A DNA stretch of 64,000 bases, from contig NZ_FZNR01000015.1 in the NCBI RefSeq assembly GCF_900188005.1, forward strand, positions 169,046-233,045, written 5' to 3'. This stretch comes from Actinoplanes regularis. GTDB taxonomy: Bacteria; Actinomycetota; Actinomycetes; Mycobacteriales; Micromonosporaceae. The notes beneath the pieces were generated by a model, which saw only the letters and a program-made list of their open reading frames with translations, made no database searches and had not been told where the DNA came from. Positions 24,585 to 32,568 of the stretch are shown piece by piece (positions within the stretch are counted from its first letter, which is position 1; each line of letters opens with the position of its first letter). A program made the translations under genes and the position numbers.

Positions 24585-25118
24585 TCAGACGGTCTGTACC
24601 GGCTGCGGTGTCGCGGGCGCGGCGCTCGGCACCGGCAGCGGCGGCATGACCGGCTCGACGATGTCGAAGTAGCGCGGCCGCGGGTACCGCCCGGGCAGCC
24701 GCAGCACCCGCACCAGCTTGCGCCGCCGCGCGGTGAGCGCGTCCCGGACCAGGTCGGTGTGCACCTGGCGGGCCAGCACCACCCGCCGGCTGCTGCCGAT
24801 CAGCGTGCGTGCCGCCGGGTCGGCCGGGTCCAGGACGATGCCCTGCAGATGGCGGGTGAGGTCGTTCTCCGCGGACTCGCGCTCGTCCGGCTCCGCGTCG
24901 AGGGCGAGCCGGGCGGCGGCGTACAGCTCGACCGACTCGATCTGCTCGGCGACCACCGCGGCGGCCGCGGCACGGCGCAGCAGGTGCGCGTCGAGGGCAC
25001 GCTCGGCGGACTGGGCGCGGGCGTGCACCCGCTCGACCCGCTGGGCGGTCCATCCGAGGTACGCCGAGAAGATCGCGGCCAGCACGACGGCACCCACCAC
25101 CCACCACATGCGGGGCAT
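24585..25118 (-). CDS. Single-pass membrane protein of unknown function downstream of pimA
   Basis: 177 residues. An N-terminal TM helix (MWWVVGAVVLAAIFSAYLGW, about residues 4-23) is followed by an Ala/Arg/Glu-rich, probably helical region (HARAQSAERALDAHLLRRAA) and a Pro-rich tail (PPLPVPSAAPATPQPV). I know the position rather than the function: in mycobacteria a conserved membrane protein (Rv2609c) also follows pimA, but that protein carries a NUDIX domain not seen here. ATG at 25118 or 25109. Confidence 0.75.
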   Translation of the reverse strand: MPRMWWVVGAVVLAAIFSAYLGWTAQRVERVHARAQSAERALDAHLLRRAAAAAVVAEQIESVELYAAARLALDAEPDERESAENDLTRHLQGIVLDPADPAARTLIGSSRRVVLARQVHTDLVRDALTARRRKLVRVLRLPGRYPRPRYFDIVEPVMPPLPVPSAAPATPQPVQTV

Positions 25119-25161
25119 CGTAGTGCCGAAACGTCTCCGGCTGTCACCTGCCCCGAGTCGA

Positions 25162-26298
25162 TCATGCCGGTTCGTCGTCGAAAACCCGCCCGTCGGTGGC
25201 CTCGATCGCCGTGGTGTAGACCTCGAGAACCCGGGCGGCCACACTCGGCCAGTCGAACGCGCCGACCGCCACCCGAGCACGGGAGGCCAGGTCAGCCCGG
25301 TGATCGGGGCTGTCGAGCAGGTCACCGAGCAGGGTGGTGAGCGCGTCCGCGTCGCCGTTCGGGAAGAGCGCGCCGGCCCGGCCACCGTCCAATACCCGAC
25401 GAAACGCGTCCAGGTCGCTCGCCGCGATCGTCGCGCCGGCCGCCATCGCCTCGGTGAGGATCATGCCGAAGCTCTCCCCGCCGGTGTTCGGGGCGACGTA
25501 GACGTCGACGCTGCGCAGCATCCGGGCCTTGTCCGCCTCACTGACCAGGCCCAGGAACTCGACCCGGGAGTGCAGCTCGGCCGGGATCCCGGCGAACAGC
25601 TCGTCGCGGTCGCCGGGGCCGGCCACCAGCAGGCGCAGGCCGGGGCGCTGCCGGGCGAGCGTGACGAACGCCGTACGCAGCAGCGGGAACCCCTTGCGGG
25701 ATTCGGTGAAACGGCCGAGGAAACCGAGCGTGCCGCCCTCGCCGGGCCATCCCGGCAGCGCGTCCGCCGTGGCGAACTTCCGCACCGCGACCCCGTTGGG
25801 GATCTCGACCGCGCCGCCGCCGAGGTGTTCCACCTGGACCTTGCGGGCCAGCTCACTGACCGCGATCCGGGCGGTGATCTTCTCCATCACCGGCTGCAGG
25901 AAGTTCTGCGCGACGGCGAGGGCCCGGGACCGGGTCATCGCGGTGTGGAAGGTGGCCACCACCGGGCCGCGCGCGGAGAGCACCGCGAGCAGCGACAGGC
26001 TGGGCGTCAGCGGCTCGTGCACGTGCAGCACGTCGAACTCGCCGCGGGCGAGCCAGCGGCGGGTCCGGGCGGTGGAGACCGGCCCGAAGGCGATCCGGGC
26101 CACCGAGCCGTTGTACGGCAGTGGCACCGCCCGCCCGGCCGGCACCAGATATTCCGGCAGGTCGGCGTCCTCGTCGGCGGGCGCGAGCACGCTGACGTGA
26201 TGGCCCAGGCCGATCAGCGCCTCGGCCAGGTCCATGATGTGGTTCTGCACGCCGCCGGGGACGTCGAACGAGTAGGGCGAGACGATCCCGATCCGCAC
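25162..26298 (-). CDS. pimA: Phosphatidylinositol alpha-mannosyltransferase
   Basis: GT4-family glycosyltransferase (378 residues) expected to transfer mannose from GDP-mannose to phosphatidylinositol, the first PIM step. N-terminal MRIGIVSPYSFDVPGGVQNH (glycine loop), FHTAMTRSR, and the C-terminal donor-binding motif PNTGGESFGMILTEAMAAG with the E-x7-E pattern. The context pgsA - acyltransferase - this gene is the conserved PIM locus. GTG start with GGGGGAG upstream, which overlaps the stop of the preceding gene. Confidence 0.93.
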   Translation of the reverse strand: MRIGIVSPYSFDVPGGVQNHIMDLAEALIGLGHHVSVLAPADEDADLPEYLVPAGRAVPLPYNGSVARIAFGPVSTARTRRWLARGEFDVLHVHEPLTPSLSLLAVLSARGPVVATFHTAMTRSRALAVAQNFLQPVMEKITARIAVSELARKVQVEHLGGGAVEIPNGVAVRKFATADALPGWPGEGGTLGFLGRFTESRKGFPLLRTAFVTLARQRPGLRLLVAGPGDRDELFAGIPAELHSRVEFLGLVSEADKARMLRSVDVYVAPNTGGESFGMILTEAMAAGATIAASDLDAFRRVLDGGRAGALFPNGDADALTTLLGDLLDSPDHRADLASRARVAVGAFDWPSVAARVLEVYTTAIEATDGRVFDDEPA

Positions 26299-26308
26299 GG
26301 CACTCCCC

Positions 26309-27175
26309 CTAGAGCCAGAGCTTCTGGAGCATGTGCCAGTCCTGCGGATGGTCGGCGATGCCGATCGCGAAGGCGTCGGCCATCAGCTGCACGGTCCGCT
26401 TGACCCGCTCGTCGAGCGGCCCCTCCGCCGGCGGTGTGATCTTACGGAGCACCGCCTCGACCCGGTCCTCCGAGTACCAGCAGTCGACCGTGTACATCGG
26501 GGCGCCGGTGCGGATGGCGAGCAGCGCCGGGCCGGCCGGCATCCGGGTCTTCCCGCCGAAGAAGTCCACCTCGACGCCGCCACGGGACAGGTCCCGGTCG
26601 GCCAGCAGCGGGACCACCCAGCCCTGCTCGAGGTGCTCGGCGAGCACGTCCAGCGGGGGACGGTCGCCGCCGGTGAGCGGCAGCACCCGCATGCCCAGGC
26701 TCTCGCGGTAGTCCAGAAACTTCCGGTAGACCGCCTCCGGCTTGAGCCGCTCGGCGACGGTGATCATCCGCCAGTCGTTGGCGACCACCCAGGCGGCGGC
26801 CGCGTCCCAGTTCGCCACGTGCGGCAGGGCCAGGACCAGGCCGTTGCCCTCGGCGATGACGCTCTTCATCTCTTCGTGACAGTCGGCGCGCATGTTGAAG
26901 CCGGCCGCGTTCTGCTCGCGCGTCCGCGACGGCAGGCGGAACGCCTCCATCCAGTACCGCGCGTACGACCGCAGCCCGTCCCGCACCAGCGTCTCCGGCA
27001 TGTCCGCGCCCACCACCTGCTGGTAGTTGCGGCGCAGCCGCTGGGTGCCCGGGCCGTTCGCCTTCCAGGCCCGGTCGGCCACCCGCCTGAACAGCGCTTG
27101 GGCGACCGGCAGCGGCAGCGCGCGGACCAGGCGCCACCCGGCGGTGAAGCCGAGCGTGGTCAGCTGGTCCTTCAC
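26309..27175 (-). CDS. patA: Phosphatidylinositol mannoside acyltransferase (LpxL/HtrB family)
   Basis: Membrane-associated acyltransferase, 288 residues, predicted to acylate the PimA product using acyl-CoA. The H-x4-D catalytic motif is HVANWD; downstream RDLSRGGVEVDFFGGKTRMP and the WYSEDR segment are family features. The GTG start overlaps the pgsA stop (GTGA), and the stop overlaps the pimA ribosome-binding site, so pgsA-patA-pimA is one operon. The symbol follows the mycobacterial gene at the same position. Confidence 0.9.
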   Translation of the reverse strand: MKDQLTTLGFTAGWRLVRALPLPVAQALFRRVADRAWKANGPGTQRLRRNYQQVVGADMPETLVRDGLRSYARYWMEAFRLPSRTREQNAAGFNMRADCHEEMKSVIAEGNGLVLALPHVANWDAAAAWVVANDWRMITVAERLKPEAVYRKFLDYRESLGMRVLPLTGGDRPPLDVLAEHLEQGWVVPLLADRDLSRGGVEVDFFGGKTRMPAGPALLAIRTGAPMYTVDCWYSEDRVEAVLRKITPPAEGPLDERVKRTVQLMADAFAIGIADHPQDWHMLQKLWL

Positions 27176-27792
27176 TCGGCCGAGACCTTCGGCTCGGTGC
27201 GGGCCGCGTGGATGAGCCGCTGGAAGACGGTGACCAGGGAGAGCACCGCGAGCACCCAGAGCGCGGCCGGCAGGCCCCACTCCAGTCCCGCCGCGCCGAG
27301 CAGGCCGCCGACCCCGACGATGAGCAGGCGCTCCAGACGCTCGGCGAGGCCGACGTCGGCGTTCAGGCCGAGGCTCTGCGCCCGGGCCTTCACGTAGGAG
27401 ACGACCTGACCCGCGACGAGGCTGATCAGGGCGGCGACCACTCCGCCGTACGGATTGCCCTGTCCGGCCAGGTAATAGACGACCGCGCCGAACACCGCCC
27501 CGTCGGCGAGCCGGTCCATGGAGGAGTCGAGGAGTGCCCCGAATCTGCCGGTTCCGCCTCTCATGCGGGCCATCGTGCCGTCGAGTGCGTCTGTGAGCGC
27601 GCAGGCGGTTACGATCACGGTGCCGGCGAGGAGATGTCCTCGCGCACCGAAGTACGAACCGATGAGCACTCCGACGGTGCCCGCGATGGTGACGGCGTTA
27701 GGGGTAACGCCGATCTTGAGCAGGAAACGTGCGACCGGGTTGACGCCGTACGAGACGACGGCACGGGCCGTTACTTGAACGATCTTTGCCAT
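27172..27792 (-). CDS. pgsA: CDP-alcohol phosphatidyltransferase (phosphatidylinositol/PI-phosphate synthase)
   Basis: 206-residue integral membrane enzyme. The family signature D-x2-D-G-x2-A-R-x8-G-x3-D-x3-D is complete (DALDGTMARMRGGTGRFGAL then LDSSMDRLAD). In this locus it is the phospholipid synthase making PI or PI-phosphate from CDP-diacylglycerol and inositol (phosphate), the substrate for PimA. About six TM helices. ATG at 27792 gives MAKIVQVTARAVVSYGVNPV; the frame runs open far upstream only because it lies antisense to the EF-G2 gene. Confidence 0.92.
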   Translation of the reverse strand: MAKIVQVTARAVVSYGVNPVARFLLKIGVTPNAVTIAGTVGVLIGSYFGARGHLLAGTVIVTACALTDALDGTMARMRGGTGRFGALLDSSMDRLADGAVFGAVVYYLAGQGNPYGGVVAALISLVAGQVVSYVKARAQSLGLNADVGLAERLERLLIVGVGGLLGAAGLEWGLPAALWVLAVLSLVTVFQRLIHAARTEPKVSAE

Positions 27793-27966
27793 GGCCGTCC
27801 CACCATAACGGCGTGTACCGGATAGCGGTAAGGCTCGCCCCCCGGTTGGCCGGATCGTCACCATCCGGAACGTCGGATGGCCATCGGTCCTTGCGACGGG
27901 GCAGCCCCGGGTGTGGGATTCATAGAACAGCGGTGTAACGAACCGGAAACGACAGGAGCGCTCGGC

Positions 27967-30120
27967 ATGGCGCAGAAAAGCTCGGAGAAGGGGTTCGCCG
28001 GCGCGGCCGCGCCGGTGGTGACAGAGCCCGGCAGAGTACGCAACGTGGTGCTGGTGGGCCACTCCGGCGCGGGGAAGACGACCCTGGTGGAGGCGCTGCT
28101 CGCGGCCACCGGGACCATCCCTCGCGCGGGCAGCGTCGCGGACGGCACCACGGTGACCGACAACGATCCGGCGGCGGTGCGGCAGCAGCGCTCGGTGGCG
28201 CTCTCCTGCGCACCGGTCATGCATCAGGACGTGAAGATCAACCTGCTGGACACGCCGGGCTACGCCGACTTCGTCGGTGAGCTGCGGGCCGGGCTGCGCG
28301 CGGCGGACGCGGCGCTGTTCGTGGTCTCCGCGGTCGATGGGGTGGACGACGCGACCACCGCGCTCTGGGAGGAGTGCGCCACGGTCGGCATGCCAAGGGC
28401 CGTCGCAATCACCCGATTGGACCACCCGCGGGCCGACTACGACGAGACGCTGCAGGACTGCCAGGACGCGTTCGGCGAGAACGTGATGCCGATCTACCAA
28501 CCGATGCTGGGCGACGACGGCCAGTCGACCGTCGGGTTGATCGGCCTGATCACGCTCCAGGTGCTGGACTACTCGAACGGGTACCCGCCCCGCGCCGGCG
28601 AGGCCGAACCGGAACACCTCAACCCGATCGCCGACGACCGGAACCAGCTCATCGAGGGGATCATCGCCGAGAGCGAGGACGAGACCCTGATGGACCGGTA
28701 CATCGGCGGGGAGCTGATCTCCACCGACGCGCTGATCCCGGACCTGGAGAAGGCGGTCGCCCGGGGCAACTTCTACCCGGTCATCCCGGTCTGCTCGGCC
28801 ACCGGTGTCGGACTGGACGCGCTGCTCGACTGCCTGGTCAACGCCGGCCCGTCGCCGCTGGAGCACGACCTGCCGGTGATCACCGGCCTGGACGGCTCGC
28901 CCCGGCCGCCGCTGACCTGCGACCCGAACGGCCCGCTGGTGGGCGAGGTGGTCCGCACCACGATCGACCGGCACGTCGGCCGGGTCTCGCTGGTCCGGAT
29001 CTTCTCCGGCACCCTGCGGCCGGACCAGACGCTGCACGTCTCCGGGCACGGCCTGGCCGAGCGTGGCCACCCCGACCACGACGCCGACGAGCGGGTCGCG
29101 CACATCTACACGCCGCTCGGCGCGCAGCTGCGCGAGGTCTCCCAGTGCATCGCCGGCGACCTCTGCGCGATCACCAAGTCGGGCAGCGCGGAGACCGGTG
29201 ACACGCTCTCCAGCAAGGACAACCCGGTGTTGATGGCACCCTGGTCGATGCCGCAGCCGCTGCTGCCGATCGCGGTGGTCGCCAAGTCCCGCGCGGACGA
29301 GGACGCCCTCGCGAAGAACCTGGCCCGGCTGGTCGCCGGCGACCCGACGCTGCGCCTGGAGCGCAACGCGGACACCCACCAGCTGGTGCTCTGGACGATG
29401 GGTGAGTCCCACGCCGACGTGGTGCTGGACCGGCTCCGCGCCGGCGGTGTCGAGCTGGAGACCGAGCCGGTGAAGGTGGCGCTGCGGGAGACCTTCGGCG
29501 CGTCGGCCAAGGGGCACGGCCGGCACGTCAAGCAGTCCGGCGGCCACGGGCAGTACGCGGTCTGCGACCTGGAGGTCGAACCGCTCCCCCGCGGCTCCGG
29601 TTTCGAGTTCGTCGACAAGGTGGTCGGCGGCGCCGTGCCGCACAACTACATCCCGTCCGTGGAGAAGGGTGTCCGCGCGCAGCTGGAGAAGGGCCTCGTG
29701 GCCGGTTACCCGGTCATCGACCTGAAGGTCACGCTCTTCGACGGCAAGGCGCACAGTGTGGACTCCTCGGACGCCGCGTTCCAGACCGCCGGGGCACTGG
29801 CGTTGCGCGAGGCGGCCGGCGCGGGACAGATGACGCTGCTGGAGCCGGTGGACGAGATCGTGGTGCGGGTGCCGGACACCTACGTCGGCGCGGTGATGAG
29901 TGATCTGTCCGGCCGGCGGGGCCGGCCGCTCGGCACGGAGACCGAGGACGACGGCGGGCACAGCCTGGTCCGGGCCGAGGTGCCGGCGATCGAGCTGGTC
30001 CGGTACGCGGTGGAGCTACGCGCCCTGTCGTCCGGGGCGGGCACGTTCTCCCGTTCGTACCTGCGGCACGAGCCGATGCCCACGCATCTCGCCGAGGCGG
30101 TCAAGAAGCAGCAGCACTAG
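27967..30120 (+). CDS. Elongation factor G-like protein EF-G2
   Basis: 717-residue translational GTPase of the actinobacterial EF-G2 (FusA2) type. P-loop GHSGAGKTTLVEALL, G3 DTPGYADF; the usual G4 NKxD reads TRLD here (AITRLDHPRADY). Domain II (VVRTTIDRHVGRVSLVRIFS), domain IV (ETFGASAKGHGRHVKQSGGH, DKVVGGAVPHNYIPSVEKGV) and domain V (VRVPDTYVGAVMSDLSGRRG) all follow. Canonical EF-G supports translocation and ribosome recycling; the role of this paralogue is not settled. ATG at 27967 has AGGAG upstream. It lies inside an otherwise conserved PIM-thrS locus, facing the other way from its neighbours. Confidence 0.92.
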   Translation: MAQKSSEKGFAGAAAPVVTEPGRVRNVVLVGHSGAGKTTLVEALLAATGTIPRAGSVADGTTVTDNDPAAVRQQRSVALSCAPVMHQDVKINLLDTPGYADFVGELRAGLRAADAALFVVSAVDGVDDATTALWEECATVGMPRAVAITRLDHPRADYDETLQDCQDAFGENVMPIYQPMLGDDGQSTVGLIGLITLQVLDYSNGYPPRAGEAEPEHLNPIADDRNQLIEGIIAESEDETLMDRYIGGELISTDALIPDLEKAVARGNFYPVIPVCSATGVGLDALLDCLVNAGPSPLEHDLPVITGLDGSPRPPLTCDPNGPLVGEVVRTTIDRHVGRVSLVRIFSGTLRPDQTLHVSGHGLAERGHPDHDADERVAHIYTPLGAQLREVSQCIAGDLCAITKSGSAETGDTLSSKDNPVLMAPWSMPQPLLPIAVVAKSRADEDALAKNLARLVAGDPTLRLERNADTHQLVLWTMGESHADVVLDRLRAGGVELETEPVKVALRETFGASAKGHGRHVKQSGGHGQYAVCDLEVEPLPRGSGFEFVDKVVGGAVPHNYIPSVEKGVRAQLEKGLVAGYPVIDLKVTLFDGKAHSVDSSDAAFQTAGALALREAAGAGQMTLLEPVDEIVVRVPDTYVGAVMSDLSGRRGRPLGTETEDDGGHSLVRAEVPAIELVRYAVELRALSSGAGTFSRSYLRHEPMPTHLAEAVKKQQH

Positions 30121-30128
30121 CCACCGGG

Positions 30129-31307
30129 TCACACCGCGATGGCGTTGGCCGCCTCGTGCATCGGCGCAAGGACCCTGTCGATCATCTGCTCCTTCCAGGG
30201 GTGGAACTTCAGGGTCCGCATGCCGTAGTTGCGGAAGGCGATGCTGAGGCGGCTGCTCGGGACCATGTCCTTGGCCATCTTCCGGCCGAAGGCGAGGTTC
30301 TTCTCGACGTACGGCCGCATCGCGTCCTGGTAGGCCGCGAAGCCGTCCGGCTCGCCCAGGTGCCGGCCCAGCACGTACGCCCCGACCAGGGCCAGGCTGG
30401 TGCCCTGGCCGGAGGCCGGCGACGGGCAGTGGGCGGCGTCGCCGAGCAGCGCCACCCGGCCGGACGACCAGGACGGCAGCTGGACCTGGCTCATCGAGTC
30501 GAAGTAGAAGTCCGGCGCGGCGTCCATCGCGGCCAGGAACTCGTCGACGCGCCAGCCCTGCCCCGCGAACGCCGCGCGGACCATCGCCTTCTGCGCGGCG
30601 GTGTCGCGGCGGTCGAACGCCACCTCGGGTGACGCGTAGGCCATACCGACCCGGGCCGGCTGGTCCGGGTCCATCGCGTAGGCGAAGACGAGCCGGCCGG
30701 GGCGCGAGTACATCAGCTCCTCGCGCACCACACCGAGGTCGTTCGGCACCTTCGGCAGCGAGAAGATCGAGATGTAGGCGCCCAGGTGGTCCAGGGGGAC
30801 CTCGCCGAACACGAGCCGCCGGGTGGCCGAGTGCAGCCCGTCCGCGCCGACCACGTGGTCGAAGCGGCGGGGCGCGCCCTTCTCGAAGGTGACGTCCACG
30901 CCGTCGGGGCCGTCCACCAGGGACGTCACGGAGTCACCGAACACGTACTCCACCTCGGCGGCCGTGGCGTCGTACAGGATCCGGGTCAGGTCGCCCCGCA
31001 TGATCTCGAGGTCGTCGCCGCGGCGGCCCATCAGCAGGTCGGCCGGGAGCTCGGCGATCGAGCCACCGTCGCGCTTCACGTAGGTGATCCGCCGCATGCC
31101 GGTGTCGGCGGCCTGGGCCGGGGCGAGCAGGTCCATCTTGCGCAGCACCTCGGTCGCGGCGCCGCGCACGTCCACCTTGTAGCCCGCCGCGCGCAGCTCG
31201 GCCGCCCGCTCCACGACGGTCACCTGGAAGCCGCGCTTGACCAGCCAGAAGGCGAGAGCCGGACCGCCGATGCCGGCGCCTGAGATCAGTACCCGTGAGT
31301 TCGTCAT
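30129..31307 (-). CDS. FAD-dependent aromatic-type monooxygenase
   Basis: 392-residue class A flavin monooxygenase (PHBH fold). N-terminal Rossmann motif SGAGIGGPALAFWLVKRGF, the DG motif FDHVVGADGLHSATRRL, and the second FAD motif RVALLGDAAHCPSPASGQGT. It resembles TetX/RebC-type oxidoreductases; the substrate is unknown, but detoxification or antibiotic modification is plausible. It diverges from a TetR gene across a short gap with a clear inverted repeat, a typical repressor-enzyme pair. It ends 8 bases from the EF-G2 stop (tail to tail). Confidence 0.9.
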   Translation of the reverse strand: MTNSRVLISGAGIGGPALAFWLVKRGFQVTVVERAAELRAAGYKVDVRGAATEVLRKMDLLAPAQAADTGMRRITYVKRDGGSIAELPADLLMGRRGDDLEIMRGDLTRILYDATAAEVEYVFGDSVTSLVDGPDGVDVTFEKGAPRRFDHVVGADGLHSATRRLVFGEVPLDHLGAYISIFSLPKVPNDLGVVREELMYSRPGRLVFAYAMDPDQPARVGMAYASPEVAFDRRDTAAQKAMVRAAFAGQGWRVDEFLAAMDAAPDFYFDSMSQVQLPSWSSGRVALLGDAAHCPSPASGQGTSLALVGAYVLGRHLGEPDGFAAYQDAMRPYVEKNLAFGRKMAKDMVPSSRLSIAFRNYGMRTLKFHPWKEQMIDRVLAPMHEAANAIAV

Positions 31308-31314
31308 GCCGCTA

Positions 31315-31343
31315 CTATACAAATGTCTTATACGCTTGTATAG
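31315..31343. promoter_or_regulatory. TetR operator in the monooxygenase/TetR divergent promoter
   Basis: CTATACAA (31315-31322) and TTGTATAG (31336-31343) are exact inverted copies with a 13-base spacer. The region is strikingly AT-rich for this genome and sits 7 bases above the monooxygenase start and about 18 above the TetR start, so it covers both promoters. Confidence 0.65.
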
Positions 31344-31361
31344 AAACTAGGATCACTGACC

Positions 31362-31937
31362 ATGGGGCATCGCGAACAGCTGCTGGAAGGCGCCAAGAAG
31401 GCGCTGCTGGAGAAGGGTTACGCCCGCACCACGGCCCGGGACATCGTGGCGCTGTCCGCCACCAACCTGGCGTCGATCGGCTACCACTACGGCTCCACCG
31501 AGGCCCTGATGACCGCCGCGATGCTCAGCGCGATGGAGGAGTGGGGCGACACCGTCGGCCGGGCCCTCGGCGAGCCGGCGGCGGGCGACGACCCGATGCT
31601 CGACTTCTGGCGGCGGGTGATCCGGTCGATCCAGACCGATCGGCCGCTCTGGCTGGCCAGCATCGAGGTCGCGCTGCAGGCCGAGCACAACCCCCAGCTG
31701 CGGGAACAGCTCGCCGGCGGGATCCAGGCCGGGCGCTCGGGCATGGCGGCGATGCTCACCGGCACGCCGGAGGATCAGCTGGACGAGGCGACCGTGCGCT
31801 CGCTGGGCTCGGTGCAGATGGCCCTGATGTCGGGCGTGCTCACGCAGTGGCTCACCGACCCGAAGAACGCGCCGTCCGCGGAGGAGATCGTCGCCGGGAT
31901 CCGGGCGCTGAACGCGGTCGTGCCACCGGCCGCTTGA
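31362..31937 (+). CDS. TetR/AcrR-family transcriptional repressor
   Basis: 191 residues. The DNA-binding domain is at the N-terminus: LLEGAKKALLEKGYARTTAR then DIVALSATNLASIGYHYGST, the HTH with YHYGS in place of the usual YYHF/YRHF. The C-terminal ligand domain resembles TetR_C_6-type proteins (WLASIEVALQAEHNPQLREQ). Likely represses the divergent monooxygenase gene and itself through the inverted repeat; ligand unknown. Confidence 0.9.
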   Translation: MGHREQLLEGAKKALLEKGYARTTARDIVALSATNLASIGYHYGSTEALMTAAMLSAMEEWGDTVGRALGEPAAGDDPMLDFWRRVIRSIQTDRPLWLASIEVALQAEHNPQLREQLAGGIQAGRSGMAAMLTGTPEDQLDEATVRSLGSVQMALMSGVLTQWLTDPKNAPSAEEIVAGIRALNAVVPPAA

Positions 31938-31956
31938 GGTGGGGCGGGGTCGCCGG

Positions 31957-32493
31957 CTACTCCGCCGGCCAGGCCTTCGACAGCAGGAGCCGGGTGTCGG
32001 TCAACAGCTGAGGCAGCACCTTCGTCCGCCCGATCACCGGCATGAAGTTCGCGTCGCCGCCCCACCGCGGCACCACGTGCTGGTGCAGGTGGGCGGCGAT
32101 CCCGGCGCCCGCCACCGAGCCCTGGTTCATCCCCAGGTTGAAGCCGTGCGGCCGGCTCACCGTGCGGATCACCCGCATCGCCGTCCGGGTGAAGGCGGCC
32201 ACCTCGGCCGTCTCCGGCTCGGTCAGCTCGGTGTAGTCGGCGACGTGCCGGTACGGACAGACCATCAGGTGACCGGGGTTGTACGGGTACAGGTTGAGCA
32301 CCGCGAAGACCAGCTCGCCACGGGCCACCACCAGGCTGTCCGCCTCGGAGACCCCGGGCGCCAGACAGAACGGGCACCCGGACGGCTTCTCATACCCACC
32401 CTCGGGCGCGTCCTCACCGGTGATGTAGGTCATCCGGTGCGGAGTCCAGAGCCGTTCCAGACCGTCCGGCTCGCCCGTGGCTTCCATCACCAT
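31957..32493 (-). CDS. HIT-family hydrolase/phosphorylase (Ap4A phosphorylase type)
   Basis: 178 residues with the histidine triad AAHLHQHVVPRW and upstream NLGMNQGSVAGAG. An N-terminal GCPFC motif may bind zinc. The corresponding M. tuberculosis protein (Rv2613c) is a diadenosine tetraphosphate phosphorylase, and the gene follows thrS there as here. ATG at 32493 or 32487. Confidence 0.9.
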   Translation of the reverse strand: MVMEATGEPDGLERLWTPHRMTYITGEDAPEGGYEKPSGCPFCLAPGVSEADSLVVARGELVFAVLNLYPYNPGHLMVCPYRHVADYTELTEPETAEVAAFTRTAMRVIRTVSRPHGFNLGMNQGSVAGAGIAAHLHQHVVPRWGGDANFMPVIGRTKVLPQLLTDTRLLLSKAWPAE

Positions 32494-32568
32494 CGCATCC
32501 TATGCGGGTGTCCGCCGGGTTGGGACAGTGGCCGCCGCCACGCCGGTCGGCGTGGCGGCGGGACGGGG

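Noticed and set aside
27172..29961. A 929-residue version of PgsA
   Set aside because: The extra ~720 residues are the antisense of the EF-G2 gene; the ATG at 27792 yields the normal family length and N-terminus.
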